Source of the DNA: Betaproteobacteria bacterium
GTDB lineage: Bacteria; Pseudomonadota; Gammaproteobacteria; Burkholderiales; Rhodocyclaceae
NCBI GenBank assembly: GCA_012026885.1
Contig: VEPL01000020.1
Coordinates: 1 to 51,433, forward strand
DNA: 51,433 nt
Direction: 5' to 3'
Shown: one piece after another, positions 9,331 through 17,698 of the stretch
How the letters are laid out: every line of letters starts with the position of its first letter
Position numbering within the stretch: position 1 is the first letter of the stretch
The notes under the pieces: generated by a model
Database searches by the model: none
Told to the model about the DNA's origin: nothing
The model's input: the letters and a program-made list of their open reading frames with translations, nothing else
Position numbers and translations under genes: made by a program

Positions 9331-11730
9331 TTGAGCAAATTTACGGTTAAGAAAGCCGCCGTTCTGGGCGCTGGCGTCATGGGGGCGCAGATCGCCGCCC
9401 ATCTCGCCAATGCCAATGTGCCGGTGGTGCTGTTCGATCTGCCGGCGAAGGAGGGCGACAAGAACGGCATCGTCAAGATGGCGCTGGATGGACTCAAACG
9501 CATGCAACCCTCGCCGCTGGTGACGCGCGACAAGTTGCAATACATCGATGCGGCGAACTACGAGGAGCATCTGTCGCTGTTGAGCGAGTGCGATCTGGTG
9601 ATCGAGGCCATCGCCGAAAGGATGGACTGGAAGAACGACCTCTATTCGAAAATCGCCCCTTTTTTGGCGTCGACCGCAACAGTCGCCTCCAACACCTCCG
9701 GGCTGTCGATCAATGCACTGGCCGACGCATTGCCCGCCGCGCTGCGCCCGAATTTCTGCGGCATCCACTTCTTCAACCCGCCGCGCTACATGCCGCTGGT
9801 CGAAATCATCGCTACCCGCAGCACCGATCCGGCCACGCTGGATGGCCTGGAAACCTGGCTGACCTCGCGCCTGGGCAAGGGCGTCGTACGGGCGCTGGAT
9901 ACGCCCAACTTCGTGGCCAACCGCATCGGCGTGTTTTCCATCCTGGCGGTCATGTATCACACGGCCGCTTTCGGCCTCGGTCTGGATACGGTCGACGGTC
10001 TGACCGGGCCGAAAATCGGCCGCCCGAAAAGCGCCACCTTCCGCACCGGCGACGTGGTCGGCCTCGATACTCTGGCCCATGTCGTCAAAACGATGCGCGA
10101 CACGCTGCCCGACGATCCCTGGCATGGCTACTTCAATGTGCCCGCCTGGATGAATGACCTGATTGCCCGAGGGGCGCTCGGCCAGAAAACCAAGGGCGGC
10201 ATTTTCCGCAAGCAGGGCAAGGCGATCCAGGTTTTCGATCCGGCCAGCGGCGAATATCGCGACAGCAGCGACAGCCTGGCTGTCGAAGTCGACGCCATGC
10301 TCAAGATGAGCGACCCGGCAGCCCGCCTGAGTGCCTTGCGCACCTCGCACCATCCGCAGGCTCAGTTTCTGTGGGCGGTCTTCCGCGATCTGTTCCACTA
10401 CTGTGCCGTACAGCTGGAAAACGTCGCCGACAACGCACGCGATGTCGATTTCGCGCTGCGCTGGGGATTTGGCTGGGCGCAAGGGCCGTTCGAACTGTGG
10501 CAGGCCGCCGGATGGCCCGAGACGGCGCAGGCGATTGCCGCCGACATCAGGGCAGGCAAGGCCCTGAGCAGCGTGCCGCTGCCGGCCTGGGTCACGGAAA
10601 AAGGCAGGATTGGGGTGCACGATGCAACCGGGTCGTGGTCCGCCAGCCGCCAATGCAACGTGGCGCGTTCGACCCTGCCGGTATACAGCCGCCAGCTTTT
10701 CCCCGAATTGCTTCTCGGTGAAGCACTGGCCCGGCCCGAGACCAGCGGCGTCACGCTGTACGAAAACGAAGGCGTTCGGTTGTGGCATCTGCCAGAGGTC
10801 GACGCCGGTGTCGGCATCGTTTCATTCAAGTCCAAGATGCACGCCATCGGCGACGAGGTGCTCGACGGCGTGCTGGCTGCGCTCAAGAAGACTGCCGGCA
10901 GTCTAGATGGTCTGGTCATCTGGCACGACGCGCCGTTTGGCGTCGGTGCCAATCTCAAGCAGATCAGCGATGCCTGCGTGGCTGGCGATTCCGACAGGCT
11001 CGAACAGACCGTGTGCAAGTTCCAGCAAGCGACGATGGCGATCAAGTACGCGCAATTTCCCGTAGTGGCTGCCGTGCAGGGCACGGCGCTGGGTGGCGGT
11101 TGCGAGTTTGCTATGCACGCGGCCAAGCGCGTGTTGGCGCTGGAAAGCTATGTCGGGTTGGTCGAAGTCGGCGTTGGCCTGATCCCGGCCGGTGGCGGCT
11201 GCAAGGAACTCGCCTTGCGCGCGGCGGGCTGGGCTGCGCAATCCGGTACCGCCAGTGAAGTGCTCGGCTACCTCACACCCAAGTTCATGTCCGTGGCGAT
11301 GGGCAAGACCGGCAAGAGTGCCCACGAGGCGATCGATCTGGGCTTTGCCAAGGCAGGCGACACGATACTCTTCAATGCCCGCGAACTGCTCTTCGTTTCG
11401 CTCAAGGAAGCTCGGCTCCTGGCCGATGCCGGCTATGTTCCGCCGGTCCTGGCGCGCGGCGTGGCGGTGGCTGGCCGGGCCGGCATCGCCAGCATGGAGA
11501 TGACGCTGGTCAACATGCGCGAAGGCGGCATGATCTCTGCCCACGATTACCGCGTTTCCCGCGCCGTGGCCGTGGCCCTGTGCGGCGGCGAAGTCGAATA
11601 CGGCAGCCTGGTCGACGAAGCCTGGCTGCTGGCCGTCGAGCGCCAGCAATTCCTCGAACTCCTAAAAACCCCGGAAACTCAGGCGCGCATCAAGGCCATG
11701 CTGGAGACCGGCAAACCCTTGCGCAACTGA
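9331..11730 (+). CDS. 3-hydroxyacyl-CoA dehydrogenase / enoyl-CoA hydratase, FadN type
   Basis: A 799-residue bifunctional enzyme carrying the middle two steps of beta-oxidation. The NAD-binding dehydrogenase domain comes first (VLGAGVMGAQIAAHLA, residues about 10-25), the dehydrogenase C-terminal domains follow, and a crotonase/enoyl-CoA hydratase domain lies near residues 490-700 (oxyanion motif ALGGGCEFAMHA). This order matches FadN-type enzymes and is the reverse of E. coli FadB. The start is TTG 9331, preceded by CAGGAGA; an upstream in-frame ATG lies inside the ligase gene and gives unrelated residues. The spacing to the ligase stop is 19 bases and to the thiolase 17, so this is one operon. 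Confidence 0.93.
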   Translation: MSKFTVKKAAVLGAGVMGAQIAAHLANANVPVVLFDLPAKEGDKNGIVKMALDGLKRMQPSPLVTRDKLQYIDAANYEEHLSLLSECDLVIEAIAERMDWKNDLYSKIAPFLASTATVASNTSGLSINALADALPAALRPNFCGIHFFNPPRYMPLVEIIATRSTDPATLDGLETWLTSRLGKGVVRALDTPNFVANRIGVFSILAVMYHTAAFGLGLDTVDGLTGPKIGRPKSATFRTGDVVGLDTLAHVVKTMRDTLPDDPWHGYFNVPAWMNDLIARGALGQKTKGGIFRKQGKAIQVFDPASGEYRDSSDSLAVEVDAMLKMSDPAARLSALRTSHHPQAQFLWAVFRDLFHYCAVQLENVADNARDVDFALRWGFGWAQGPFELWQAAGWPETAQAIAADIRAGKALSSVPLPAWVTEKGRIGVHDATGSWSASRQCNVARSTLPVYSRQLFPELLLGEALARPETSGVTLYENEGVRLWHLPEVDAGVGIVSFKSKMHAIGDEVLDGVLAALKKTAGSLDGLVIWHDAPFGVGANLKQISDACVAGDSDRLEQTVCKFQQATMAIKYAQFPVVAAVQGTALGGGCEFAMHAAKRVLALESYVGLVEVGVGLIPAGGGCKELALRAAGWAAQSGTASEVLGYLTPKFMSVAMGKTGKSAHEAIDLGFAKAGDTILFNARELLFVSLKEARLLADAGYVPPVLARGVAVAGRAGIASMEMTLVNMREGGMISAHDYRVSRAVAVALCGGEVEYGSLVDEAWLLAVERQQFLELLKTPETQARIKAMLETGKPLRN

Positions 11731-11747
11731 GACGGCGGAGAAAACAC

Positions 11748-12947
11748 ATGAGCAAACAGATTCAGGACGCCTACATCGTCGCCGCGACCCGCACGCCGGT
11801 CGCCAGGCGCAAGGGCATGTATCGCAATGTACGCCCGGACGATCTCCTGGCCCGCGTTCTCAAAAGCGTGATGGCGCAGGCGCCCGGGCTCGACCCAGCG
11901 CTGATTGGCGACGTGGTCGTCGGCTGCGCGATGCCGGAGGCGGAGCAGGGCATGAACGTCGCCCGCATCGGCGTCTTGCTGGCCGGGTTGCCGAACAACG
12001 TGCCGGGCATCACCATCAACCGCTTCTGCTCGTCCGGTTCGCAGGCCGTGGCCGATGCCGCCAACCAGATCCGCCTCGGTCAGGCCGATGTAATGATCGC
12101 CGCCGGCACGGAATCGATGACCGTCATGACCAACATGATGGGCAACAAGGTGGTGGTCAATCCGGCCGTGTTCGCCAACGACGAAAGCCGCGCCATCGCC
12201 TTCGGCATGGGCCTGACCGCTGAAAAAGTGGCGCAGCAATGGCATGTCAGCCGCGAGGAACAGGATGCCTTCGCCTATGCATCGCACCAGAAGGCCTGCG
12301 CCGCCATCGATGCAGGGCATTTCAAGACGGAAATCTCGCCCTTCCTGATCGATGAATATCTACCCGATCTGAAGACCGGGCGGGTCAAGCACCGTCAACG
12401 GCTCGCCGAACACGACGAAGGCGCGCGTGCCGACGTGACGCTGCAAAGCCTGGGCAAGCTGAAGCCGGTGTTCCACGCCAAAGGCTCGGTCACGGCCGGC
12501 AATGCTTCGCAGATGTCCGATGGCGCGGCGGCGGTGCTGCTGGTTTCGGAAAAAGTCCTCAAGCAGTTCAATCTGGTGCCGTTGGCCCGCTTCTGCAGCT
12601 TTGCCGTGGCTGGCGTGCCACCGGAAATCATGGGCATCGGCCCGGTTGCGGCGATTCCCAAGGCGCTAAAGGCCGCCGGTATTGCGGAGCATCAGTTGGA
12701 CTGGATCGAACTCAACGAAGCCTTTGCCGCGCAGGCGCTGGCCGTATTGAAGGACGTGCCGCTCGACCCGGCCAGGGTCAATCCCCTGGGCGGAGCAATC
12801 GCGCTGGGCCACCCGCTCGGCGCCACTGGCGCGATCCGTACGGCGACGCTGGTGCACGGCCTGCAACGCACCGGAGGCAAATACGGCATGGTCAGCATGT
12901 GCATCGGTACTGGTATGGGCGCGGCTGGGGTTTTTGAGCGGCTATAG
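11748..12947 (+). CDS. fadA: Acetyl-CoA acyltransferase (3-ketoacyl-CoA thiolase)
   Basis: A 399-residue thiolase that cleaves 3-ketoacyl-CoA to acetyl-CoA and a shortened acyl-CoA. The nucleophilic Cys lies in NRFCSSGSQAVADAAN near residue 90. The second signature NPLGGAIALGHPLGATGAIRT lies near 345-365 and the terminal catalytic Cys in MCIGTGMGAAG near 385. The ATG at 11748 follows GGCGGAG. It is the last gene of the operon and closes the beta-oxidation cycle with its two neighbours. The symbol reflects function, not proven orthology to E. coli FadA. Confidence 0.92.
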   Translation: MSKQIQDAYIVAATRTPVARRKGMYRNVRPDDLLARVLKSVMAQAPGLDPALIGDVVVGCAMPEAEQGMNVARIGVLLAGLPNNVPGITINRFCSSGSQAVADAANQIRLGQADVMIAAGTESMTVMTNMMGNKVVVNPAVFANDESRAIAFGMGLTAEKVAQQWHVSREEQDAFAYASHQKACAAIDAGHFKTEISPFLIDEYLPDLKTGRVKHRQRLAEHDEGARADVTLQSLGKLKPVFHAKGSVTAGNASQMSDGAAAVLLVSEKVLKQFNLVPLARFCSFAVAGVPPEIMGIGPVAAIPKALKAAGIAEHQLDWIELNEAFAAQALAVLKDVPLDPARVNPLGGAIALGHPLGATGAIRTATLVHGLQRTGGKYGMVSMCIGTGMGAAGVFERL

Positions 12948-13020
12948 GCATCGCGCCGGTTCGCCCGCAGGCGATACCCCTGCATCAGCCGGGGCGATTC
13001 AGATGCGCATCAAGGAAGCG

Positions 13021-13067
13021 GCCGAGGGCCCTCGGCAGAATGGCGCGGCATTGCCGATTCCGGCAAT
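13021..13067. repeat. Two perfect palindromes between the thiolase and DUF2249 genes
   Basis: GCCGAGGGCCCTCGGC (13021-13036) is a perfect 16-base palindrome. ATTGCCG (13050-13056) and CGGCAAT (13061-13067) form a perfect 7-base inverted repeat around ATTC. Neither is followed by a T-run, so they are poor intrinsic terminators. They may be a regulatory site or mRNA hairpins ahead of the DUF2249 gene, whose start is 20 bases further on. Confidence 0.5.
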
Positions 13068-13087
13068 AATTCCCCGAGGAGCCTCCC

Positions 13088-13354
13088 ATGCAAGCCATCC
13101 ACGTCTGCAACCACACGACCCCGGAAGCGATCTATCCGTTCGACGCGCGCGGCATCGCCAAGCGCTTCCGCCACGCCGCCATCTTCGGTGCACTCGATGC
13201 CCTGCAAATGGGCGAGACCATGCGCTTCTGCAACGATCACGATCCGCTGCCGCTGCTCGCCCAACTCGAGGCGCGTTACGGCGAGCGGCTGGACATTGTC
13301 TATCGCCAGCGCGAGCCGGGTGCCATCGTGATCGATTTCGTCGTGCAGGCCTGA
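13088..13354 (+). CDS. DUF2249 domain protein
   Basis: An 88-residue soluble protein matching the small DUF2249 family: an opening PFDARGIAKRFRHAAIFGALDAL, a central GETMRFCNDHDPLPLLAQLEARYG and a closing beta strand (GAIVIDFVVQ). DUF2249 proteins are often encoded near nitrogen-oxide or heme-related genes, and their biochemical role is not established. The strong site GAGGAG lies just before ATG 13088. The next gene begins directly after this TGA in the same frame. Confidence 0.85.
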   Translation: MQAIHVCNHTTPEAIYPFDARGIAKRFRHAAIFGALDALQMGETMRFCNDHDPLPLLAQLEARYGERLDIVYRQREPGAIVIDFVVQA

Positions 13355-14482
13355 TTGCTCGCGACGGCCGCCATCACCCTGCTGGCGCTGGTCGCCAGCC
13401 TTGCCCTCGGCGCCGCCGGGGTAGGGGAGCCGGTGGCCGTGCTCCATGTCGCCTTCGCCATCGGCATCGTGCCGCTGGTCTTCGCGGCGATGGGGCACTT
13501 CGTTCCGGTCCTGACGCGCAGCGGTGACCCGCCGCCGGCCATCCGCGGCTTGCCGTTTGCCGCGCAGGTATCCGGTGCCGTCGCGGTGCTGGCGATGCAG
13601 GGAATGGTGCCGCGCGGGGCGCTGCACGCGGCGGCCCTTGCCGACCTTGCCCTTGCCGTGGCGCTCGCCGGCTGGATAATTGGCCGGGCGAGGCGGGCGC
13701 TCGGCACGCCGCACCCCGGCTGGCGCTGGTACGCGGCCGGGCTTGCCTGCCTCGGGCTGGCGCTGGCCGGGATCCTCGCGCAGGCGGTGGTGCCGGCGCA
13801 CTGGGTGGCGCTGCGCAATTTTCATCTCCACCTCAACACGTTGGGCTTCGTCGGCTTCGCGGCGGTCGGCACGCTGCCGGTCCTCCTGCCCACTGCCGTC
13901 GGCACCCCGGATCCCGAGGCGGCGGGGTGGCTGCGCCGGCGCCTGTGGCCGGTGGCCGCGGCGCTCGCCGCCATCGCTGGCGGGGCGGCTGCCTTGTGGT
14001 CCGTAGCGATCGTCGGCGCTGCCGTCCTGCTGGTCATCGTTCTGGGCCTGGTAGCGCAATGGCTGCGCCGCTACGGCCTGCGCCGGATGCTCGCGGACGG
14101 ATCGGCCGCCGCCTTGCTCGCCGCGACGGCCGGGCTGGCGCTCATGCTGGCGGCGGGTGCCGCGCATGGCGCCGGCCTGCTGCCGGCGCGCCCGACGCTG
14201 GCTGCCTGGTTCGCCGGCTTCCTGCTGCCGCTGGTCACCGGTGCCCTCAGCCACCTGCTGCCGGTCTGGCGCTGGCCCGGTCCGGCGACGCCAAGCCGCC
14301 TCGCCATGCGCGCCCGCCTGACGGCGCATGGCGGTGCACGTGCAGCGCTCTTTCTCGCGGCAGCAGCCGCGTTTCTCGCCGGGCATCCGGTGCCCGGCGC
14401 CGCGCTGGCGGCGGCCGGCCTGGTGCTGTTCGTGGCGGCCCTCGTCGCCGCGATGCGCGCCTTGCCGCGGTCGACGGGGTAA
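13355..14482 (+). CDS. Polytopic membrane protein with conserved His motifs (NnrS / heme-copper-like?)
   Basis: About 375 residues with 10-12 hydrophobic helices. Histidines sit in short conserved-looking motifs: GHFVPVLTRSG near residue 46, RNFHLHLNTLGFVG near 154 and GALSHLLPVW near 290. That pattern recalls NnrS-like or subunit-I-like heme-copper membrane proteins, but I cannot assign it firmly. The reading frame is the same as that of the DUF2249 gene and continues straight after its TGA. The first available start is TTG 13355, touching that stop, and no good ribosome site precedes it. Start by translational coupling, or at a GTG near 13430, are both possible. Its pairing with DUF2249 suggests a nitrogen-oxide or heme context. 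Confidence 0.7.
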   Translation: MLATAAITLLALVASLALGAAGVGEPVAVLHVAFAIGIVPLVFAAMGHFVPVLTRSGDPPPAIRGLPFAAQVSGAVAVLAMQGMVPRGALHAAALADLALAVALAGWIIGRARRALGTPHPGWRWYAAGLACLGLALAGILAQAVVPAHWVALRNFHLHLNTLGFVGFAAVGTLPVLLPTAVGTPDPEAAGWLRRRLWPVAAALAAIAGGAAALWSVAIVGAAVLLVIVLGLVAQWLRRYGLRRMLADGSAAALLAATAGLALMLAAGAAHGAGLLPARPTLAAWFAGFLLPLVTGALSHLLPVWRWPGPATPSRLAMRARLTAHGGARAALFLAAAAAFLAGHPVPGAALAAAGLVLFVAALVAAMRALPRSTG

Positions 14483-14515
14483 AATCGCAGTTTTTCCGCA
14501 CCCCGGTTCCCCGCC

Positions 14516-15943
14516 ATGCGCTACGTTTCGACCCGCGGCCAGTCCGCGCCCCAGGCTTTCTGCGACATCCTGCTCGGCGGCCTCGCCCCGGACGGCGGCC
14601 TCTACCTGCCGGAAAGCTACCCGCAGGTCACGCGCGCCGAACTCGATGCCTGGCGCAAGCTTTCCTACGCCGACCTGGCCTACGAGATCCTCTCGAAGTT
14701 CATCACCGATATCCCCGCCGCCGATCTGAAGGCGCTGGTTGCCAGAACCTATACCGCCGACGTCTATCGTTTCACCCGAAACGGCGGCAACGCGGCCGAG
14801 ATCACGCCGCTGACCAGGCTGGAGGATGGCCTGTACACGCAGGAGCTTTCCAACGGCCCGACGCTCGCCTTCAAGGACATGGCGATGCAGCTCCTCGGCA
14901 ACCTCTTCGAGTACGTGCTGGACCAGCGTGGCGAGTCGATCAACATCCTCGGCGCCACCTCGGGCGACACCGGTTCGGCGGCCGAATACGCGATGCGCGG
15001 CAAGCACAACGTCAAGGTCTTCATGCTCTCGCCGGACGGCAAGATGAGTGCCTTCCAGCGCGCCCAGATGTACTCGCTGCAGGACCCCAACATCTTCAAC
15101 ATCGCCGTGCGCGGCATGTTCGACGACGCGCAGGACATCGTGAAAGCCGTTTCCAACGATGCCGACTTCAAGAAGCAGTACAAGATCGGCGCGGTCAATT
15201 CGATCAACTGGGCGCGCGTCGCCGCGCAGATCGTCTATTACTTCCAGGGTTATTTCCTCGCCACCCGGTCGAGTGACGAGCAGGTGGCCTTCTGCGTGCC
15301 GTCGGGCAACTTCGGCAATATCTGCGCCGGCCACATCGCGCGCATGATGGGCCTGCCGATTGCAAAGCTGGTGCTGGCGACCAACGAGAACGACGTGCTC
15401 GACGAGTTCTTCCGGACCGGCGTCTATCGCCCGCGCACCTCGGCGGAGACCAGCGTCACCTCGAGCCCGTCGATGGACATCTCCAAGGCCTCCAACTTCG
15501 AGCGCTTCGTCTTCGACCTGGTCGGGCGCGACCCGGCCATCGTCCGCGAACTGTGGGCGAAGGTCGACAAGGGCGAGGCCTTCGACCTGTCGGCCACGGT
15601 CCACTGGCAAAGCATGCCGAAATTCGGCTTCGTCTCGGGCCGCAGCACGCACAAGGACCGCATCCAGACCATCCGCTTCGCGCAGGGTCGCTACAACGTC
15701 ATGCTCGACACCCACACCGCCGACGGCCTCAAGGTCGCGCTGGAAAACCGCATCCCAGGCGTGCCGATGATCGTGCTCGAGACCGCGCAGCCGGCCAAGT
15801 TCGAGGAAACCATCCGCGAGGCGCTTGGGACGGACCCGGTGCGCCCGGCCGAGTTGGCCGGCATCGAGTCGCTGCCGCAGCACGTCGTGGTCATGGATCC
15901 CGACGTCGAGGCGGTCAAGCGCTTCATCGTCGAGCGCGTGTGA
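14516..15943 (+). CDS. thrC: Threonine synthase
   Basis: A 475-residue PLP enzyme converting O-phosphohomoserine to threonine. The N-terminus MRYVSTRGQSAPQAFCDILL is typical of the long proteobacterial ThrC. The PLP Lys sits in NGPTLAFKDMAMQLLG near residue 120. The phosphate-binding ATSGDTGSAAEYA lies near 154 and the VPSGNFGN loop near 261. Length matches the 460-480 residue ThrC class. It stands apart from hom/thrB in this window. Its GTGTGA end overlaps the GTG start of the methyltransferase. Confidence 0.95.
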   Translation: MRYVSTRGQSAPQAFCDILLGGLAPDGGLYLPESYPQVTRAELDAWRKLSYADLAYEILSKFITDIPAADLKALVARTYTADVYRFTRNGGNAAEITPLTRLEDGLYTQELSNGPTLAFKDMAMQLLGNLFEYVLDQRGESINILGATSGDTGSAAEYAMRGKHNVKVFMLSPDGKMSAFQRAQMYSLQDPNIFNIAVRGMFDDAQDIVKAVSNDADFKKQYKIGAVNSINWARVAAQIVYYFQGYFLATRSSDEQVAFCVPSGNFGNICAGHIARMMGLPIAKLVLATNENDVLDEFFRTGVYRPRTSAETSVTSSPSMDISKASNFERFVFDLVGRDPAIVRELWAKVDKGEAFDLSATVHWQSMPKFGFVSGRSTHKDRIQTIRFAQGRYNVMLDTHTADGLKVALENRIPGVPMIVLETAQPAKFEETIREALGTDPVRPAELAGIESLPQHVVVMDPDVEAVKRFIVERV

Positions 15944-16566
15944 GCTTTCCCGACTACGCTGATTTCTGGGAGGGGCGCTACCGCAGCGCCGGGGACGGCT
16001 ACCTTTTCGGCACCGCGGCCAACCATTTCCTCGCCGGGCAGGCCGGGCGCTTCGGCGCCGGCCAGCGCGTGCTCTCGGTGGCCGATGGCGAAGGGCGCAA
16101 CTCGGTGTGGCTGGCGGAGCAGGGCTGCGAGGTCACGGCCGTCGAGCTTTCCGGCCTTGCCCTCGAACGCGCGGCGAAGCTCGCGCGCGGCCGGCATGTC
16201 GCGGTCGACTTCGTGCAGGCCGACATTTTCCACTGGGACTGGCCGCAGGCGGCCTTCGATGCCGTCGTCGGCATCTTCATCCAGTTCGCCGGACCGGCCG
16301 AGCGCCCGCGGCTGTTCGCGGGGATGAAGGGAGCGGTCAAGCCGGGCGGGATACTGGTGCTGCAGGGCTACACGCCGAAGCAGCTGGAATACAAGACCGG
16401 CGGGCCGTCAGCGGTGGAGAACCTCTACACCGAGGCGCAACTGCGCGGGGAATTCGACGGCTGGGAGATCGAGCACCTGCTCGACCACGAGGATATCGTT
16501 GCCGAGGGCAGCGGCCATGTCGGCCGTTCAGCCCTCATCGACCTGGTGGCGCGCAGGCCGCTATAA
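15940..16566 (+). CDS. Class I SAM-dependent methyltransferase (TehB/thiol-methyltransferase-like)
   Basis: A 208-residue protein with a Rossmann methyltransferase fold. The SAM motif reads RVLSVADGEGRNSVWLAEQG near residues 45-64, followed by an acidic strand end in VTAVELSG. FQVQAD-like motif II appears as DFVQADIFHWDW near 90, and KPGGILVLQGYTP near 135 is the post-III region. The start GTG 15940 overlaps the thrC stop by four bases. Upstream residues in this frame are thrC shadow. The family includes tellurite and thiopurine methyltransferases; the acceptor substrate is unknown. Confidence 0.85.
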   Translation: MSFPDYADFWEGRYRSAGDGYLFGTAANHFLAGQAGRFGAGQRVLSVADGEGRNSVWLAEQGCEVTAVELSGLALERAAKLARGRHVAVDFVQADIFHWDWPQAAFDAVVGIFIQFAGPAERPRLFAGMKGAVKPGGILVLQGYTPKQLEYKTGGPSAVENLYTEAQLRGEFDGWEIEHLLDHEDIVAEGSGHVGRSALIDLVARRPL

Positions 16567-16698
16567 GTAGATCACCGCCGGGAAGACGGCAACCGCCAGC
16601 ACCATCACCAGCCATTCCAGGTTGTGGCGGGCGAGGAAGCCCGTGAAATGCAGGACCAGGATGGCGATGGCGACGACATAGAACAGCGCGAACAGCAT
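16561..16698 (-). CDS. Small single-helix membrane protein, 45 residues
   Basis: This short frame encodes MLFALFYVVAIAILVLHF, a polar turn (TGFLARHNLEW), then LVMVLAVAVFPAVIYL. That makes one or two membrane helices and little else. It is credible because AAGGGAG stands eight bases before the ATG and both halves are hydrophobic. It lies between the methyltransferase (stops overlapping tail to tail) and nadC, and shares the nadC direction. I do not recognise the family. Confidence 0.55.
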   Translation of the reverse strand: MLFALFYVVAIAILVLHFTGFLARHNLEWLVMVLAVAVFPAVIYL

Positions 16699-16773
16699 TC
16701 GGTACTCCCTTGGGTTTGCGGCATTTTGCTTTGCGGCCGATTATGACCAAATTCAGCCGGAAAGCATACCCGC

Positions 16774-17643
16774 TCAGGGCGCATCCACAAAGCGCATCGA
16801 CAGGTCGAGCGCCTTGACGTCCTTGGTCAGCGCGCCGATCGAGATGCGGTCGACGCCGGTTTCGGCGATGCCGCGGATGGTTTCCAGCGTCACGTTGCCC
16901 GAGGCTTCGAGGATGGCGCGCCCGGCATTGATCGCCGCCGCCTCGCGCATGATGGCGAGGCTGAAATTGTCGAGCAGGATCATCGTCGCCCCGGCGCCCA
17001 AGGCTTCGCGAAGCTGGTCGAGGCTTTCCACCTCGATCTGGATGAACTTGCAGCGCTCGCCGGCCGTGGCCGCCAGCGCCTGAGCCGCCGCCATTGCCGG
17101 GCCGATGCCGCCAGCCGCGTGGATGTGGTTTTCCTTGATCAGGATGGCGTCCCACAGGGCCAGGCGATGGTTGCCGCCGCCACCGCAGCGCACCGCGTAC
17201 TTCTGCGCGATGCGCAGCCCGGGCAGCGTCTTGCGCGTATCCACCACCTGCGCGCGGGTGCCGGCGATGGCGTCGGCGTAGATGCGCGCCTTGCTCGCCA
17301 CCGCCGAGAGCAGTTGCAGGAAGTTGAGGGCGCTGCGCTCGGCCGTGAGCAGCGCGCGGCCGTTGCCGGCGATGGTGCACAAGACCTGGTCGGCGGCGAT
17401 GCGGTCGCCGTCGGCAGCATTCCAGGTGATCACCGCGCCCGGGTCCAGCCGGCTTACGCATTCGGCGAACCAGGCCGTGCCGCACAGCACGCCCGCTTCG
17501 CGCGAGACGACGCGGGCATTGACGGTGCGTTCGCCGGGCACCAGCGAGGCGGTCAGGTCGCCGGGGCCGACATCCTCGGCGAGCGCGGCATCGACGTTGC
17601 GGGTGATTTCGGCGGCGAGCGGGTAATCGAAGCTTATGGACAT
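16774..17643 (-). CDS. nadC: Nicotinate-nucleotide pyrophosphorylase (carboxylating), quinolinate phosphoribosyltransferase
   Basis: A 289-residue enzyme of de novo NAD synthesis: quinolinate + PRPP to nicotinate mononucleotide + CO2 + PPi. Diagnostic stretches are AEDVGPGDLTASLV near residue 18, RSALNFLQLLSAVAS near 105, the RKTLPGLR active-site motif near 143, GGGGNHRLALWDAILIKENH near 158, and MILLDNF near 218. The longer frame upstream (to 17922) belongs to antisense of the next gene; ATG 17643 gives the normal family length. It is divergent from the GltB-like gene with a 55-base gap. Confidence 0.95.
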   Translation of the reverse strand: MSISFDYPLAAEITRNVDAALAEDVGPGDLTASLVPGERTVNARVVSREAGVLCGTAWFAECVSRLDPGAVITWNAADGDRIAADQVLCTIAGNGRALLTAERSALNFLQLLSAVASKARIYADAIAGTRAQVVDTRKTLPGLRIAQKYAVRCGGGGNHRLALWDAILIKENHIHAAGGIGPAMAAAQALAATAGERCKFIQIEVESLDQLREALGAGATMILLDNFSLAIMREAAAINAGRAILEASGNVTLETIRGIAETGVDRISIGALTKDVKALDLSMRFVDAP

Positions 17644-17698
17644 GATCGTGGTGAGTCGGGCATCCTGAGGCTTGGATTGTAACGTCTGGGGGAGTGCG

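Noticed and set aside
13050..13067. FNR/NnrR-type box before DUF2249
   Set aside because: Arms are TTGCCG and CGGCAA, not TTGAT-N4-ATCAA; spacing is wrong.
13352..13354. TGA as selenocysteine codon joining DUF2249 and the membrane protein
   Set aside because: No SECIS-like stem right after the TGA is apparent and neither family is a known selenoprotein; reinitiation is simpler.
13010..15883. 957-residue open frame on the minus strand
   Set aside because: It runs antisense to the membrane protein and thrC, is rich in Arg, Gly and Ala, and matches no fold; a shadow of high-GC codon bias.
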